DNA of 64,000 nt from NCBI GenBank assembly GCA_035578175.1, contig JAQMRL010000014.1, forward strand, positions 9,817,274 through 9,881,273, written 5' to 3'. A program made the position numbers and the translations under genes. Under the pieces are notes generated by a model, which did no database searches, was not told where the DNA came from, and was given only the letters and a program-made list of their open reading frames with translations. Source of the DNA: Catonia carolina (lineage: Eukaryota; Arthropoda; Insecta; Hemiptera; Achilidae). This document shows positions 45,618-57,224 of this stretch, in pieces. The stretch's first letter is position 1. Each line of letters opens with the position of its first letter.

Positions 45618-45654
45618 AACATTATATAAATAAATTTTTCCTTATTATTAGGTA

Positions 45655-45985
45655 CAACTCACTGGGTTGGTCTAGAGGTAAAGTCGTCGCCAAATCAGTT
45701 GTTTAATAGCTGGTTTTCGGAGCCGAAGGTTCCAGATTCAAATCCTAGTAAAGGTAGTTACTTTTATACGGATTTGAATGCTAGACAAAGGTTACCGGTG
45801 TACTTTGATGGTTAGGTTTCAATTAACCATACTCTCTCAGGAATGGTCGGCCCGAGTCTGTACAAGACTACTCCTCATTTACTCGTCATACACATCATCC
45901 TCATCTCATTGAGTCATGGGGTTGCTTATTGTTCTGAATTGAACAGATTGCAACGTACACACATTAGGGATTAAAAAAAATGATT
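45655..45985 (+). mobile_element. tRNA-derived SINE (type C)
   Basis: A-box-like 'tggtctagaggtaaagtcgt', B-box-like 'gattcaaatcctagtaaagg', then the body with 'ggttaccggtgtactttgat' and 'cctcatctcattgagtcatg', ending in an A-run. Confidence 0.85.
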
Positions 45986-45989
45986 ATGT

Positions 45990-46555
45990 ACGACATCTAC
46001 CCCTAAAGGCAACACAATATTTGAAGAGACTGTACTTTATTATCACCCCGTGGACTAAATTTTCCGTATGAGAGTCACATTGTTTAATAAAATCAAATTT
46101 AATAAAACCAGTAATATTTGTTAATAAATGAAAAATGTAATCGATCTGAAACAAGTAAAAAATGATACAATACTGTAGTGATTTAACAATGCTTTAATTT
46201 GTGGAACATACGTAGGTGCGCGTATAACTCGTATTTCTATAACATGTTACACTGTGGAATTTTTATTAAATTTTACTTTGACTTCTGTTCGGAATTCAAC
46301 TACAAAATTCACGTTGCATTTTACCACAGTTCTGAGGTAGAATTTACTTTTACTGGTGTCCTTATTGGATGAGAAATTCTCTTTTTTATCCGTCTGTTAT
46401 CTCATTTATTTATTTCTATAATTAAATTTTCATACCGTAATCATAATATACAATAAACCGAATAGTGCTTGGACAGGAAAAATAATAAAACACCAAGTAT
46501 TAAAATTTCAGAAAGAAATAAAGTTTATAGATTACAAATATTTAAATGTTTAAAA
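45990..46555. other. Unassigned
   Basis: AT-rich; nothing recognised. Confidence 0.4.
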
Positions 46556-46790
46556 ACTAAAAATCCCTTTCGATAGATGAAACGTCTCATGGCAGGTGAT
46601 AATTTTTAAAAAGGCTTACCTTACAGAAAATTCTGTATCTACTCTTTAAGAGGAACTGAATGACACTAATTTTGTTTCCAAATTCCGACTTTGATTTCTT
46701 GAATTCCTGTTTGGATCATTTTTGGTCGAAACCGGAACTTCAAACCCAATGATTTCTATATCTACTCTTTAGACGGAATCAAATGACACT
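46556..46790 (-). repeat. 134-bp-period family, left part (interrupted)
   Basis: 'gaaacgtctcatggcaggtg', 'aggcttacc', 'ttggtcgaaaccggaacttc'. It is cut at 'aatgacactat' by a LINE and resumes at 47478. Confidence 0.65.
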
Positions 46791-47477
46791 ATCCTAGGAG
46801 TATCTCTAGATAAATTTTTGTCTTGGGACTTCTATATCAATCAAGTTTGTAGTAAAATATCAACTGAGGTATTTGCACTAAAACAAATTGCCAGATTTAA
46901 TTTAAAAAAATTATTAATGATACCTTATCATGGCCTCATTCTGTCTCATATCCGTTATGGTATCTTAGTATGGGGTAATTCTAGCATGGGTAATATGAAT
47001 AGGGTTTTTAAAATTCAAAAGAAAGCTATTAGGTGTATGTTGGAAGCTAATCAGCTAACCTCACGCCGGCCACTATTTAAGGAGCTTAAATTGCTTACGG
47101 TTCCCTCTCTTTATATTTTTGAGGTGATTATGTATATTAGGCAAAATAATTTTATGCAAAATTTCAATGTTCACAATTATAACACGAGAAACAGAAATGA
47201 TTATTATGTGGCTAATCACTCCACAAAATTGTTTGAACAAAAACTTACTTATGCAGGGAGAAAATTCATGAAAAAATTACCCCAATTTTTAAAATGTTGT
47301 GATAATTTGCATTCCTTTAAAAAATACCTAAAAAATTATTTGATCGGTGAATTTTTTATAGCGTACAAGAATTTCTTTCTTGATAGTAGTTATACATTGT
47401 GTGGTTCTTATAATGTATTTCCGGTGTTATAACTGACATGCCCTATACTCCTCCTGGAGTCTCCTGGACACAAAAAA
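46791..47477 (+). pseudogene. non-LTR retrotransposon 3' end, best-preserved copy
   Basis: A 204-codon open frame (46818-47432) gives most of the RT thumb/C-terminal domain: WDFYINQVCSKIS, LILSHIRYGILVWGNSSMG, VFKIQKKAIRCMLEANQL, FKELKLLTVPSLYIFEV, YNTRNRNDYYVANHSTKLFE and AGRKFMKKLPQFL. The 3' UTR ends GGACACAAAAAAA. It is 5'-truncated, lacks the YxDD core and cannot move on its own. Confidence 0.88.
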
Positions 47478-47932
47478 ATTGTTTCCTAATTCCGACTTTG
47501 ATTTATTAAATTCGGTTGTGGGCCACTTTTGGTCAAAAACAGAATTTCAAAATCAGTGATTTCTGTATTTACTCGTTAAGAGAAATCGAATGACACTATT
47601 TTTGTTTCAGAATGCCGACTTTGATTTCTTAACCTCCGGTTTTGGACCACTTCCAGTCAAAAACGGAACTTCAAACTCAATCCATGCCCATTAACTTTTT
47701 CTTTAGATTACGAATACTAAAACCGTTTGTTGCTATCTCCTATAGTTTCTGAGTTTCTATTCTTAACTTCCGGTTTTGGGCCACTTTTGGTCAAATCTGG
47801 AATTCAAACCCAATTTAAATTCTCTAACTATATGTGCAGATTACGAATCCGAAAACCGTTTCTTGATATTTCTTCTAGTTTCTGAAATCTTGGTGTGACG
47901 GACGGACAAAACAAAATGATAGATGCCAATTT
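47478..47932 (-). repeat. 134-bp-period family, right part
   Basis: Three recognisable blocks with 'ccggttttgg.ccactt', 'gattacgaat.c.aaaacc' and the end 'gtgtgacggacggacaaaac'. Confidence 0.65.
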
Positions 47933-47934
47933 AA

Positions 47935-48403
47935 AAAATCTATTTTTACACGTTTTCGTGAGAAAAAAACCAGAAAATTGCTAATTATCGCTAAACTAAG
48001 CATAATAAAAAAACGTTTGAATTAAAAGTTGTAGGATTTTAAATTCTTTACAAATTTTATCACATACATTGTTGCGCTAAAATCCATAATAAAGCCGTAA
48101 TCTTAACAAAACAATTTTTTTACGAGAAAACACCCTCCCCAAGAACTTCAGCAGACATGGCGCCTATGCTGTCTCGTAGAGCATAAAAAATTTAGTAAAT
48201 GAGGCGATTTAAAAAAAATCGTAGAAGCCATTTTTGAGAAAATCGCAAAAAAGTGAAAAATTACACGAATAAACTACTACTTCCGGTTAATTGATTTTGA
48301 TGAAAATGTTCGTGTCGGGTCCAGTAGTAGTATCTAACTGAAGTTTTAAGTTTCAAGTTCGTACGATGTTCCATTCTTGAGATATTCTGTTCACACACAC
48401 ACA

Positions 48404-48436
<33 letters not shown>

Positions 48437-48579
48437 CACACACACACCCACAAAACATGTTTTTTTGGGTTCAGGGGGTTTGAAAACGTGTAGATCCGGT
48501 AAAAACACGATTTCTTAAAATCGACATGAAAACTATACTTTCCATCCTATAAATTCATATAGGGAAGAGAAAGTAAAAA
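47935..48579 (-). mobile_element. DINE/HINE-like repeat, 5' two-thirds
   Basis: From a tandem unit ('atcgctaaactaagcataat') through the CA tract (48392-48450) to 'gggaagagaaagt'. The stem-loop end is missing. Confidence 0.82.
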
Positions 48580-48925
48580 TTGGTTCCATTAACGTAAGTA
48601 TTATTTTTTAATTACAAATTGTATTTAATAATAACAAAACAATTGTATTGTCATATATTAATGCACACTGACATGTATACACGACATTGATCTGTTTTTA
48701 ATATAAAACCAATAAGGCCTATATCCGGTCTTATCAATTAGGCTCGTAGCCTACATGCCTGATTCTTTAATTAAATGTTACCAATAAAAAATTGTAAAAC
48801 AAAACCGTAGGCCAGGTTATATGTCAAATGATAAGCTATGTAGCTTCATTTTTTGTAGGTTATGTTCAACAATTTTATTGACTACAATACAACGTATGAA
48901 TATTGCGATGATTATATGAGTTTTT
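48580..48925. other. Unassigned
   Basis: AT-rich spacer; nothing recognised. Confidence 0.4.
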
Positions 48926-48928
48926 ACT

Positions 48929-49012
48929 TTCTCTTACTGTAGACCTATATGATTATAAAGGGAAGGACAGTATTGTTTACATGACGATTTTTCAAAATCG
49001 AGTTTTACTGGA
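48929..49012 (+). mobile_element. DINE/HINE-like repeat, 5' terminus only
   Basis: 'ttactttctcttactgtaga', then 'ggacagtattgtttacatga', then 'caaaatcgagttttac'. Confidence 0.7.
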
Positions 49013-49084
49013 TATTCTCTTAAGCCGCGCAGCGTTGTCACTCACCGCTTAGCGGTCCTGTACAGCCAGCCATTATTTAAGTTA

Positions 49085-49435
49085 TTAGAAGAATTTTTTT
49101 ATTCCTAATTTGTGTACGTTGCAATCTGTTCAATTTAGAACAATAAGCAACCCCATGACCCAATGAGATGAGGACGATATGTATGATGTGTAAATGAGGT
49201 GTAGTCTTGTACAGACTCAGGTCGACCATTCCTGAGAGAGTATGGTTAATTGAACCCCAACCATCAAAGTACACTGGTAACCTTTGTCTAGCATTCAAAT
49301 CCGTATAAAAGTAACTACCTTTACTAGGATTTGAACCAGGAACCTTCGTCTCCGATAATCAGCTGTTAAACAGTTATTTTGGCGACGACTTTACCTCTAG
49401 ACCAACCCTGTGGGTTGGTTATAATTATTAGGTTA
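49085..49435 (-). mobile_element. tRNA-derived SINE (type C)
   Basis: Minus-strand copy with head at 49330-49435 (B-box-like 'ggttcaaatcctagtaaagg'), body, and A-rich end near 49090. Confidence 0.85.
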
Positions 49436-49639
49436 TAATTATATAGCTGAAAAATGTTTGAACTAAGGTGAACGAATAATTTATTCGTTCCGTGACTAAC
49501 AGTAAGCTTCGAATGGTGGAATATATTTGACATCAGAGCCAATTACCAGACTGACCTTTAAATTCATGTTTGAAAGGCAGAAAGTTGCTGTAAATTTTTG
49601 ACCTTTTCATTTATTATTTAAGTGTTCGAAATTTTATTT

Positions 49640-51010
49640 GGTCGGTCAACCGCTTACCAATATGGCTATAAAGAGCTGCAATTGCTCACAGTTCGTTCTT
49701 TGTACATTTTTGAAGTGATAATGTACGTAAAGCAAAATACCTTTTTACAGAATTTAGATGTTCACAACCACTTCACTAAAATCAGAATCGATTATTATGT
49801 TGCTAATCAAAACACTAAATTGTTTGAATAAAAACCAACTTATTTATGCAGGTAGAGAATACATCAATAAATTGCCTCAAGGTTTAAAAAGTTGTGACAA
49901 TTTAAGTCATTTAAAAAAAATAGTTAAAAACAATACTTGATTGAGGAAACATTTTACAGTGTGCACGTATTCTTTTCTAAATAGTTTTTGGTTGATTTAA
50001 CTTATAAAATTAAACAAATATTGTGTACTATTTGATACAAAGGGGTTCAGACAAGCCTACTGAGTTAAGAGGGTAGTCAACTCAAGAAGATGATTTTTTT
50101 TAAAATTTTGACTGTTTTTTGCATTTATTTGAAGTTTAAAATTTTCTGATGCACAACATTTGTTTACTTTGTTTATACATTGAAAAAAATTTATAAAGAG
50201 ATCTGTTTAAAATAAAGCTCACTAACAAGGCGAGTGAAATTATTCCTTCAACTTAAGTTTTCCGGAAATGTAATTTTTGCATGATTGTACATTCTTGGGA
50301 ATTAAATATTTTGGTTTGTATTGGAGACATTTTGATGATGGTTTTTACAAATGTTCATAATTTCTTGCTCTATTATCTGTGGAATGATTATTATAAAAAC
50401 CTTATTAGGGATTTTGTTAAAAAATAATTGGTGAATACATAAAACGAATGTTTTTGAAAATATGGTTTTTCTTCAATAAATTTCTTGTAAGAAAAAATAC
50501 ATGCAAGCGCATGCAACAGATATAGACAGCAATTTTCTGTATTTTGTAGCATAAGAATCATGTTGATGTCTTTCTTGGTTCCCTAGATGTTTGATTCCCC
50601 GTAAAAGCCCGCTTTTCCAACCTCACCCTTATATTAGGACTGTAATTAATTTTTTGGCTTGGTTCAAATGGTAGATTATTACTAGTAAATTACTCTTTCA
50701 TTTAAAATAAATAATGATAAATTATAGCCAGAAGTTTTTAATTTTCATTTTCTGGGTTGACTACACTCTTAAGCAGTAGCGGAAACAAATTTTTATAGGT
50801 AAGTGGTGAATTTATCAATGTGTTTAACTTTTTAATTTTGTGTGCTATTTGATACAATGGGGTTCATGACAAGCCTTCTGAAGTAAACGTAGCAGAAACA
50901 AATTTTTGGTGGTAAGTGATGAATTTTTCATTGTGATTGACTTTTTGTTTATCAGTTTTATCTTGACATGTCCTATACTTCCTTTTGGAGTCTCCTGAAT
51001 GCAAAAAATA
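49640..51010 (+). pseudogene. Diverged relative of the 46791 LINE, with long 3' UTR
   Basis: Degenerate ORF pieces (LLTVRSLYIFEVIMYVKQNT, DYYVANQNTKLFE, then frameshifted KLPQGLKSCDNL) are followed by about 1 kb of AT-rich sequence. That ends with the family terminus 'tgacatgtcctatacttcct', 'tggagtctcctgaatgcaaa'. The region between may be the true 3' UTR, which other copies lack. Confidence 0.6.
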
Positions 51011-51014
51011 ACCT

Positions 51015-51505
51015 ATATCCTAGGGAAACCAAATTTAATTCGAAGTATAAATAATTCCAGTTATAGACGTTCGAATTATGGAAGTTCAACTGTATTTATG
51101 TAAAATAAATAGAATTTTATGTTTCATCAAAGAAACGTACGAATGTTCATATTTTTTGTGATTTTATATGAAAAATAATAATCTCTGTATTATACAAAGA
51201 ACTACGAAACAAGTAAGATTGTTACAATACAACCATGTGTATGGGAATATTTTGAAATTATTTCCTGCATTTTGTCACATGTAATTATAAAAATTGTGTA
51301 AACCCAAATAATGATTATTTTACGATTGTGGGAATCAGGGTAAGTACATTATTATGTACTCAAATTTCTAATTTTATGTTTAGTTATTCTTCTTTCATTT
51401 CATATATGTCAGTCATTTTTACTTACTTTCAAACAGTTATTAAATAGGAACAAAACTCGAACCCACACTTTGTAATTTTTTAATATCTTCGACCCTGATC
51501 GCGTA
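51015..51505. other. Unassigned
   Basis: AT-rich; no feature recognised. Confidence 0.4.
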
Positions 51506-51593
51506 AAAAATCTGGTGTGAAACACTCACACAACATTTTCTTGCCAATGCAAATAATTAACAATATAACCTAACATTATTAATAAAACATTAG

Positions 51594-51935
51594 ATGTTGT
51601 TTAGGTCAACAGCCGAAAGGTTGGTTTGAACCTGTAGAGGTTTTACTAAGTAAAACGAGGAGTGAGGTGGTTTACGATTGCCTTTCTCACTGAGTGGAAA
51701 AGTACGCTTATCAGCATGCCAGACCCTCTGAAAAGCACATATTTTCCTCTCCGCAAATGACACCTTCACTTCATTCACCAAGGGTCTGGCTGTATAATAA
51801 AATTTATTACTTTCAGAGAAGATAACTCTGATTAGTGTTTATTACTCCTCTACCTCTTCTGTTCTTAAATGATTCAGTCATTTAATTGGCTGACCATGTG
51901 ATAAGAAACAGAACTATTTTTTTTAGCCCATAACT
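51594..51935 (-). mobile_element. Structured SINE (type B), left arm of inverted dimer
   Basis: 'tgttgtttaggtcaacagcc' (3' end) to 'ttttttttagccca'. The head hairpin is lost. It meets the right arm head to head. Confidence 0.88.
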
Positions 51936-52625
51936 GCCTATAACAGACAGGTGGAGTGTAAAATTATTTACACTCAATCTATTTGTTGCAGGGCTAAAAC
52001 AAAAAGTTCTGTTTCTTATCACATGGTCAGCCAATTAAATGCCTGAATCCTTTAAGAACAGAAGAGGTAGAGGTGTAAAAGACACTAATCAGAGTTATCT
52101 CCTCTGAAAGAAATGAATTGCTCTGAAGATTGACGGCTGGGTTAATATTGTTGTTAAAAAATATAGTTAACATGCGCTGTAGCTGCCGCTAAAATTTGAA
52201 TTGTCAGTTGTAGTGGATGACGACATTTGATGTGTAATTTATTTCTATAATTCATTTGATTTGTAATTCATTTGTAAACTTGTTTTTATGTATTTTGTGT
52301 TTTTTATATATATATATATATATAACCACCGTTTACTTGAGTTGGTGGTTATTTATTCCTAGTAGATAAGATATAATTTTGTATTTGTATAAAGTGGAAT
52401 AAATAAATATTATTATTATTATTATTATTTCATTATACAGCCAGACCCTGTGGTGAGTGGAGTGAAGATGTCATTTGGAGAGTGGAAAATATGTGCTTTT
52501 CAGAGGGTCTGGCATGCTGATAAGCGTACTTTTCCATTCAGTGAGAAAGGAAATTGTAAACCATCTCACTCCTCGTTGGTTTGAACCTCTACAGGTTCAA
52601 ACCAACCTTTCGGCACCTAAACAAC
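51936..52625 (+). mobile_element. Structured SINE (type B), right arm of inverted dimer
   Basis: 'taactgcctataacagacag' to 'ggcacctaaacaac'. It contains the LINE 3'-end insertion 52117-52428. The pre-tail hairpins are partly deleted. Confidence 0.85.
52117..52428 (+). mobile_element. LINE 3'-UTR fragment with ATT tail
   Basis: About 310 bp absent from other SINE copies. It has a TA microsatellite (52308-52323), an 'ataaccaccgtttac' / 'gagttggtggttat' hairpin, 'ggaataaataaatatt' and an (ATT)n tail, typical of a 5'-truncated non-LTR element. Confidence 0.6.
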
Positions 52626-53447
52626 AAAACATTAGAAATAAACAAAAAACTAACCTCAAAAAACATAGCCTTATTTTAATCATGAGTGAATGATTCAAAA
52701 TGAAAACCAAACTTAGTTTGGCTTAAAAGTACGGAAAATAACTTTTTGAAGCTAAACTAGGCTCTGTAGAGAAAAATGCTTTTAATAAATTTGTAGATCT
52801 TTTAATTTCCAATAAATTTTATTATACACTTTAGTCGTCGTTAATGCATAGCCTACTAAGGCCGAAATTTTAATAAATCGATTTTTCCAGATTTTTATGA
52901 AAGAAAACAGAAAATCACAAACTACCGCTAAACTAAGAGTTGATACAAAGAAATGTATGGTATGAAAGTTGTAGTTTTTAAATTTTCAACAAGATCGCAA
53001 TTTTTAAAAAACAATTTTTCAACGTGAGTACAGCTATTCCAAGAATTTCAGCAGACGATGGCGTTTACCTTATCTTGAAGAGCATAAAAAATTTAGTAAA
53101 TGAGGTGATTTTTTAAAAAAAATCGTAGGAGCCGTTTTTTGATAAAATCGCAAATAAATGAAAAATGACACGAATAATACTACTACTTCTGGTTGACCGA
53201 TTTTGATGAAAATCTTCGTGTCAGGTTCTCTAGTAGTAGCTACCTAACTTAAATTTAAAGTTTCAACTTCGTACAATGTTTCGTTTTTGAAATATTTTCT
53301 TCTTACACACAGACCAATTGCTAACAACATTCTTTTGGGGTTCAGGGGGTCTGAAAACGTGTATAACCGGTGAAAACTCGATTTTTAAAAATTTACATGA
53401 TAACAATACTTTCCTTTCTATATATTCATATAGGCAAGAGAAAGTAA

Positions 53448-53790
53448 TAAGATATTATAGAGTACCTAAGAGAAAATTGTAGATCAATAAAGGATATGAG
53501 AGGTTTCCTTCTTATTTGTTAAATGAAGAAAATCAAGAACATCTTAATTAACTTACTAATACATAATATGTAACAAAATTTGTTCCAGAGTTTAATTAAA
53601 TACAGAAAGATCAAACGGTGGTACATTATTAAATTTCTGTTAGAGACAGCACAACACTAAATTGGTCTAACAAAAACAAACGATTCTATAAGTCAGGTAC
53701 AAACATGAAATGTAATTACTGAGCTGTGTGTTTTGTAAGGTAATTTAATTGGTAATTTGATGTAAAATGTTATTGTATATCAAACGTAAA
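53448..53790. other. Unassigned
   Basis: AT-rich spacer; nothing recognised. Confidence 0.4.
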
Positions 53791-53793
53791 ACA

Positions 53794-53950
53794 TCTGGTG
53801 TGAAACACTCACGCAACTTTCTCTTGCCAATGCAAATAATGAACATTTTAACCTAACATTAGTAATAAAACATTAGAAATATACAAAAAACTAACCTCTT
53901 AAGAGATAATCTTGTTTTAATCATGAGTGAATGTAGCAAAATGAAAATCA
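53794..53950 (-). mobile_element. DINE/HINE-like repeat, 3' end (cut by jockey)
   Basis: 'tctggtgtgaaacactcacg', CTTTCTCTTGCC and 'taatcatgagtgaatg' up to the A/T tail of the jockey insertion. Confidence 0.8.
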
Positions 53951-54815
53951 TTTTTTTTCTCTTTAATTCTTTATTTACAACGATAAAATTTTATAACAAG
54001 CAAATGCGATTATTATGATAACTTAATAATGTAAATGACATGATAGGCATGAGACGGGTAAGGCACCCATTGGTGCCTCCCCAAGAATTAGCAGGTCTCT
54101 ACTCCAGCGTCTTTTAAGGCGTCTAGCGGGATTATCAGGAAGGTGGAAAGTGAACGCACCAGTGAGTTCTCATGTTCGTGTGACTTGTGTGAAAGCATTT
54201 GTATTATTCGATGGAATTTTGTACAAGTGGTGTTTTCAAATCTGTATGTAAGGTTTTGTTGCTAACGTAAAGAGGTGCTTTTGCTATAAGGCGTAATTTT
54301 TTTGACTGGAATGCTTGAATTCGTTGCAAGTTAGAAGGTTTGGTTAAACCGTAAATTTGGGACCCGTAGGTCTATATAGGTTTCAAAAGAGAACAATATA
54401 TGCGTAATTTTTGCGCCATTAGTAATTTTGATCGTTTGTAAAGTAGGGAATATAGAAGTTTAAGTCGGGAATTCAGCAATAAACGTATTAGTTTGATATG
54501 TGTGCTCCAAGTTAGTCATTTATCAAAAGTCAGACCGAGATACTTGACCGTATCTGTTTTTGTGAGAGGTTCATTGTCTATATACTGGTGGGCAATCACC
54601 ATGACGGAGTGTGAAAGTTACGTGAAGGGATTTTGCCGTATTAAGTTTAATTTTCCATGTTTCACACCATTTGTGTAAGAGATTGAGATGATGTTGGAGT
54701 GTTAGTGAAACGTGTATAGAGTTTAGGTCTCGGGCTAATATCGCTGTGTCGTCAGCGTAGGTAGCAGTGAGGGTCTGGGGTAGGGTCGGTAGGTCTAATG
54801 TATATACAGAATAGA
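53951..54815 (-). pseudogene. jockey-type LINE, 5'-truncated
   Basis: On the minus strand, 54815-54100 reads reverse transcriptase from just before YADDTAILARDLNSIHVSL (YADD at 54748-54759) through HHLNLLHKWCETWKIKLNTA, IYGLTKPSNLQRIQAFQSKK and ARRLKRRW. This is the palm-to-thumb part of a jockey/BS-like RT. At least one frame break is present. A T-run at 53952-53959 is the A-tail. 5' truncation removed the endonuclease. Confidence 0.85.
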
Positions 54816-54821
54816 GAATTT

Positions 54822-55362
54822 ATTTAAAGCATTTTTCTCTACAGAGCCTAGTTTAGCGTGAAAGAGTGATTTTCCGTATTTTTAAGCAACGATAAAGTTG
54901 ATTTTCATTTGCGTCTTTCACTCATGATTAAAATAAGGTTATGTTTATTGAGGTTAGTTTTTTGTTTTTTTCTAATCAAAGTCGTCGCCGCGATTTAGCT
55001 GTTCAAAAGCTGATTTTCGGAGACGAAGGTTACTGGTTCAAATCCTAGTGAAAATAGTTACTTTTATACAGATTTGAATACTAGACAGTGGTTACCGGTG
55101 TACTTTGACGGTTGGGGTTCAATTAACCATACTCTCTCAGGAATGATCGGCCTGGGTCTGTACAAGACTACACCTCATTTACACGTCATACACATCATCC
55201 TCATCTCATTAGGTCATCGGGTTGCTTACTGTTTTGAATTGAACAGACTGCAACGTACACAAATTAGGAATAAAAAACAAATTTCTAATGTTAGGTGATA
55301 TTGTTAATTTTTTTGCATTAGCAAGAGAAAGTTGCGTGTGTGTTTCACACCAATTTTTTTTA
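54822..55362 (+). mobile_element. DINE/HINE-like repeat, 3' part, split by a SINE
   Basis: 'gcatttttctctacagagcc', 'gtgaaagagtgattttccgt' up to 54970, then from 55280 'ctaatgttaggtgatattgt', gcaagagaaagt and stem-loop 'gtgtgtgtttcacacc'. Orientation is opposite to the piece left of the jockey element. Confidence 0.8.
54975..55278 (+). mobile_element. tRNA-derived SINE (type C)
   Basis: Head cut in the A box ('caaagtcgtcgcc'), B-box 'ggttcaaatcctagtg', full body and A-rich end. The short duplication 'tttctaat' flanks it in the DINE-like repeat. Confidence 0.88.
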
Positions 55363-55374
55363 ACCGGTTGTCAT

Positions 55375-55515
55375 CAATTTTATACAGGTGTTCATAAAAT
55401 TTTAGTCTTCTTTTTCCAATCGTTTTCATTAATCGTTTATTTTCCTTGTATATTATTCTCGATCCCCTAACCTATAGTGTCCGTCTACTATCTTTGGGCT
55501 TATGTTACGGAGAAT
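55375..55515 (-). pseudogene. LINE fragment related to 31440-31600
   Basis: 'aggtgttcataaaattttag', 'tccttgtatattattctcga', 'cctatagtgtccgtc' and 'cttatgttacgga' match 31465-31590, the degenerate LINE C-terminus. Confidence 0.65.
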
Positions 55516-55553
55516 CACTCTGTACATTCATATAACGCAGGAGAATGTAAAAA

Positions 55554-56258
55554 TCTGTTACGAAACACTCACATGACTTTCTCTTGCCAATACAAATAAT
55601 GAACAATATAATCTAATATTAGTAATAAAACATTAGAAATAAACAAAAACTGACCTCGAAAAACATAACTTAATTTTAATCATGAGTGAAAGACGCAAAA
55701 TGAAAATCAACCTCAGTTGGCGGAAAATCATTCTTTCACGCTAAACTATGCTCTGTAGAAAAAAAAAATGTTTCAAACAAAAATTGTAGCTCTTTTAATT
55801 TTCTATGAATTTGATTATATACACTTTTGTCGTAAAATGCATACTAAGGCCAAAATCTTAAAAAATCGATTTTTCACACGTTTTCGTGAGAAAAAACAGA
55901 AAAACGCTAATAACCGCTAAACTAAGCGTTATACAAAAAAACAGTTTGGAATTAAAGTTGTAGGATTTTAAATTCTCTACAATTTTTATTATATACATTT
56001 TTGCGCTAAATGCATATTAAAGGCGCAATCTTAAAAAAAAATTTTTTACGTAAAAACAGCCTCCCCAAGAATTTCAGCAGACATGGCGCCTACCCTATCT
56101 TGTAGAGCATAAAACATTTAGTAAACGGGCGATTTTAAAAAAACATCGTTGGACCCGTTTTTGAGAAAATCGCAAAAACGTGAAAAATTACACGAATAAA
56201 CTACTACTTCCGGTTCACCGATTTTGTTGAAAATGTTCGTGTCGGGTCCAGTAAAGGC
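55554..56258 (-). mobile_element. DINE/HINE-like repeat, 3' two-thirds
   Basis: 'tctgttacgaaacactcaca' to 'gtgtcgggtccagtaaa', where it ends abruptly at the unknown sequence beginning 'ggcatgtaacttttcgg'. A worn 5' end of another copy ('tacattcatataacgcagga') immediately precedes it. Confidence 0.82.
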
Positions 56259-57224
56259 ATGTAACTTTTCGGATATGTCACTTGTTTTGGTCGCTATTTT
56301 GTTGCTGTTGTCGTGGGTTGTGAGTCATCGTCGTCGTTCCCCTGGGCTTGGCCAAACAAAGCCTGTTTTCAGGTTTTGTTTGTCCTTGGCGGGGGGAGTC
56401 TGTAACATTTTTATTTAATGTTACGTAATTTTAATTATTAATTAATTTTCCTTATTCTGTCTTGTTGCATTTAAAATTTTGTTATCTTTTATGTCGCCGC
56501 AATCCGTTATCTCGTTATCGATTTGCTTTTCGTTCTGACTTTGTACTGCTGACTGCTGTTATCTGTAATTCTGTCGTGTAAGATCCGTTTCATCCTGCTT
56601 TTCATGTTTTTGGGTATTTGTCTAGCGGGATGGAAGGGGTCGGTGACGTCAGAGCCGAGGTTTCCTTTTGGGAAGTTTGGTTCTTCTCGCTCTCTTTGCA
56701 ATTGGTCTCGACGATGATCGGATCGTGATTTTTATATGCCGTAATTATGGTTTTGAGTCTTTTCGGGGCGTTATGCTGCTGCTGTGCTGTTTGACCAATT
56801 GTTTTCCCGTTTTTACGGTCTCTTTATTTCTTTTACTGGTAGTTAAAACCCATTGAAGCCGAAAATGTTTTTCTAAATTTTGTAAATTTTGTAAACCCCT
56901 TTTGGGTAATTTAAATTTTTAAATTTATACTAAATCTTTAATCGCTCTTTAAAAATTCTTTTTTTTCTATCTTTTCTGTGCTGTTGGGGTTTATCTACTT
57001 TTATTCTTTTGTTTGTCTTTTGCGGTGGCCCTCATTTTCTAAGTCCTGGTTTTCTGCTCTTTGCAGGGACCAGCTTTGGGGTAACAGTCTTGTACCAGTT
57101 CTGGGGTGGTGTTTCTTCCATTTATTACTTATCTACCCTCACGATGCGGCAAGAAAACCAAATGTCGAATTTGGAATTTTCCAGCTTTACCCGAAAGCCT
57201 CACATACCAATACTTTAATACTAC
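56259..57224. other. Unassigned, GC-richer sequence, left flank of the gypsy element
   Basis: Base composition differs from the surroundings (for example 'ggatggaaggggtcggtgac'). The junction to the DINE-like repeat is sharp and begins near TGTAAC, which could be an LTR start. The gypsy element is inserted in its right part, and the same unit may resume after 63325. No motif-bearing ORF was recognised. Confidence 0.35.

Larger units (their letters stand above)
51511..53447 (-). mobile_element. DINE/HINE-like repeat split by an inverted SINE dimer
   Basis: 51511-51593 and 52628-53447 make one full copy. The break has the duplication aaaacattaga (51583-51593, and again at about 52626-52636). 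The GT tract is reduced to 'tacacacaga'. Confidence 0.88.
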
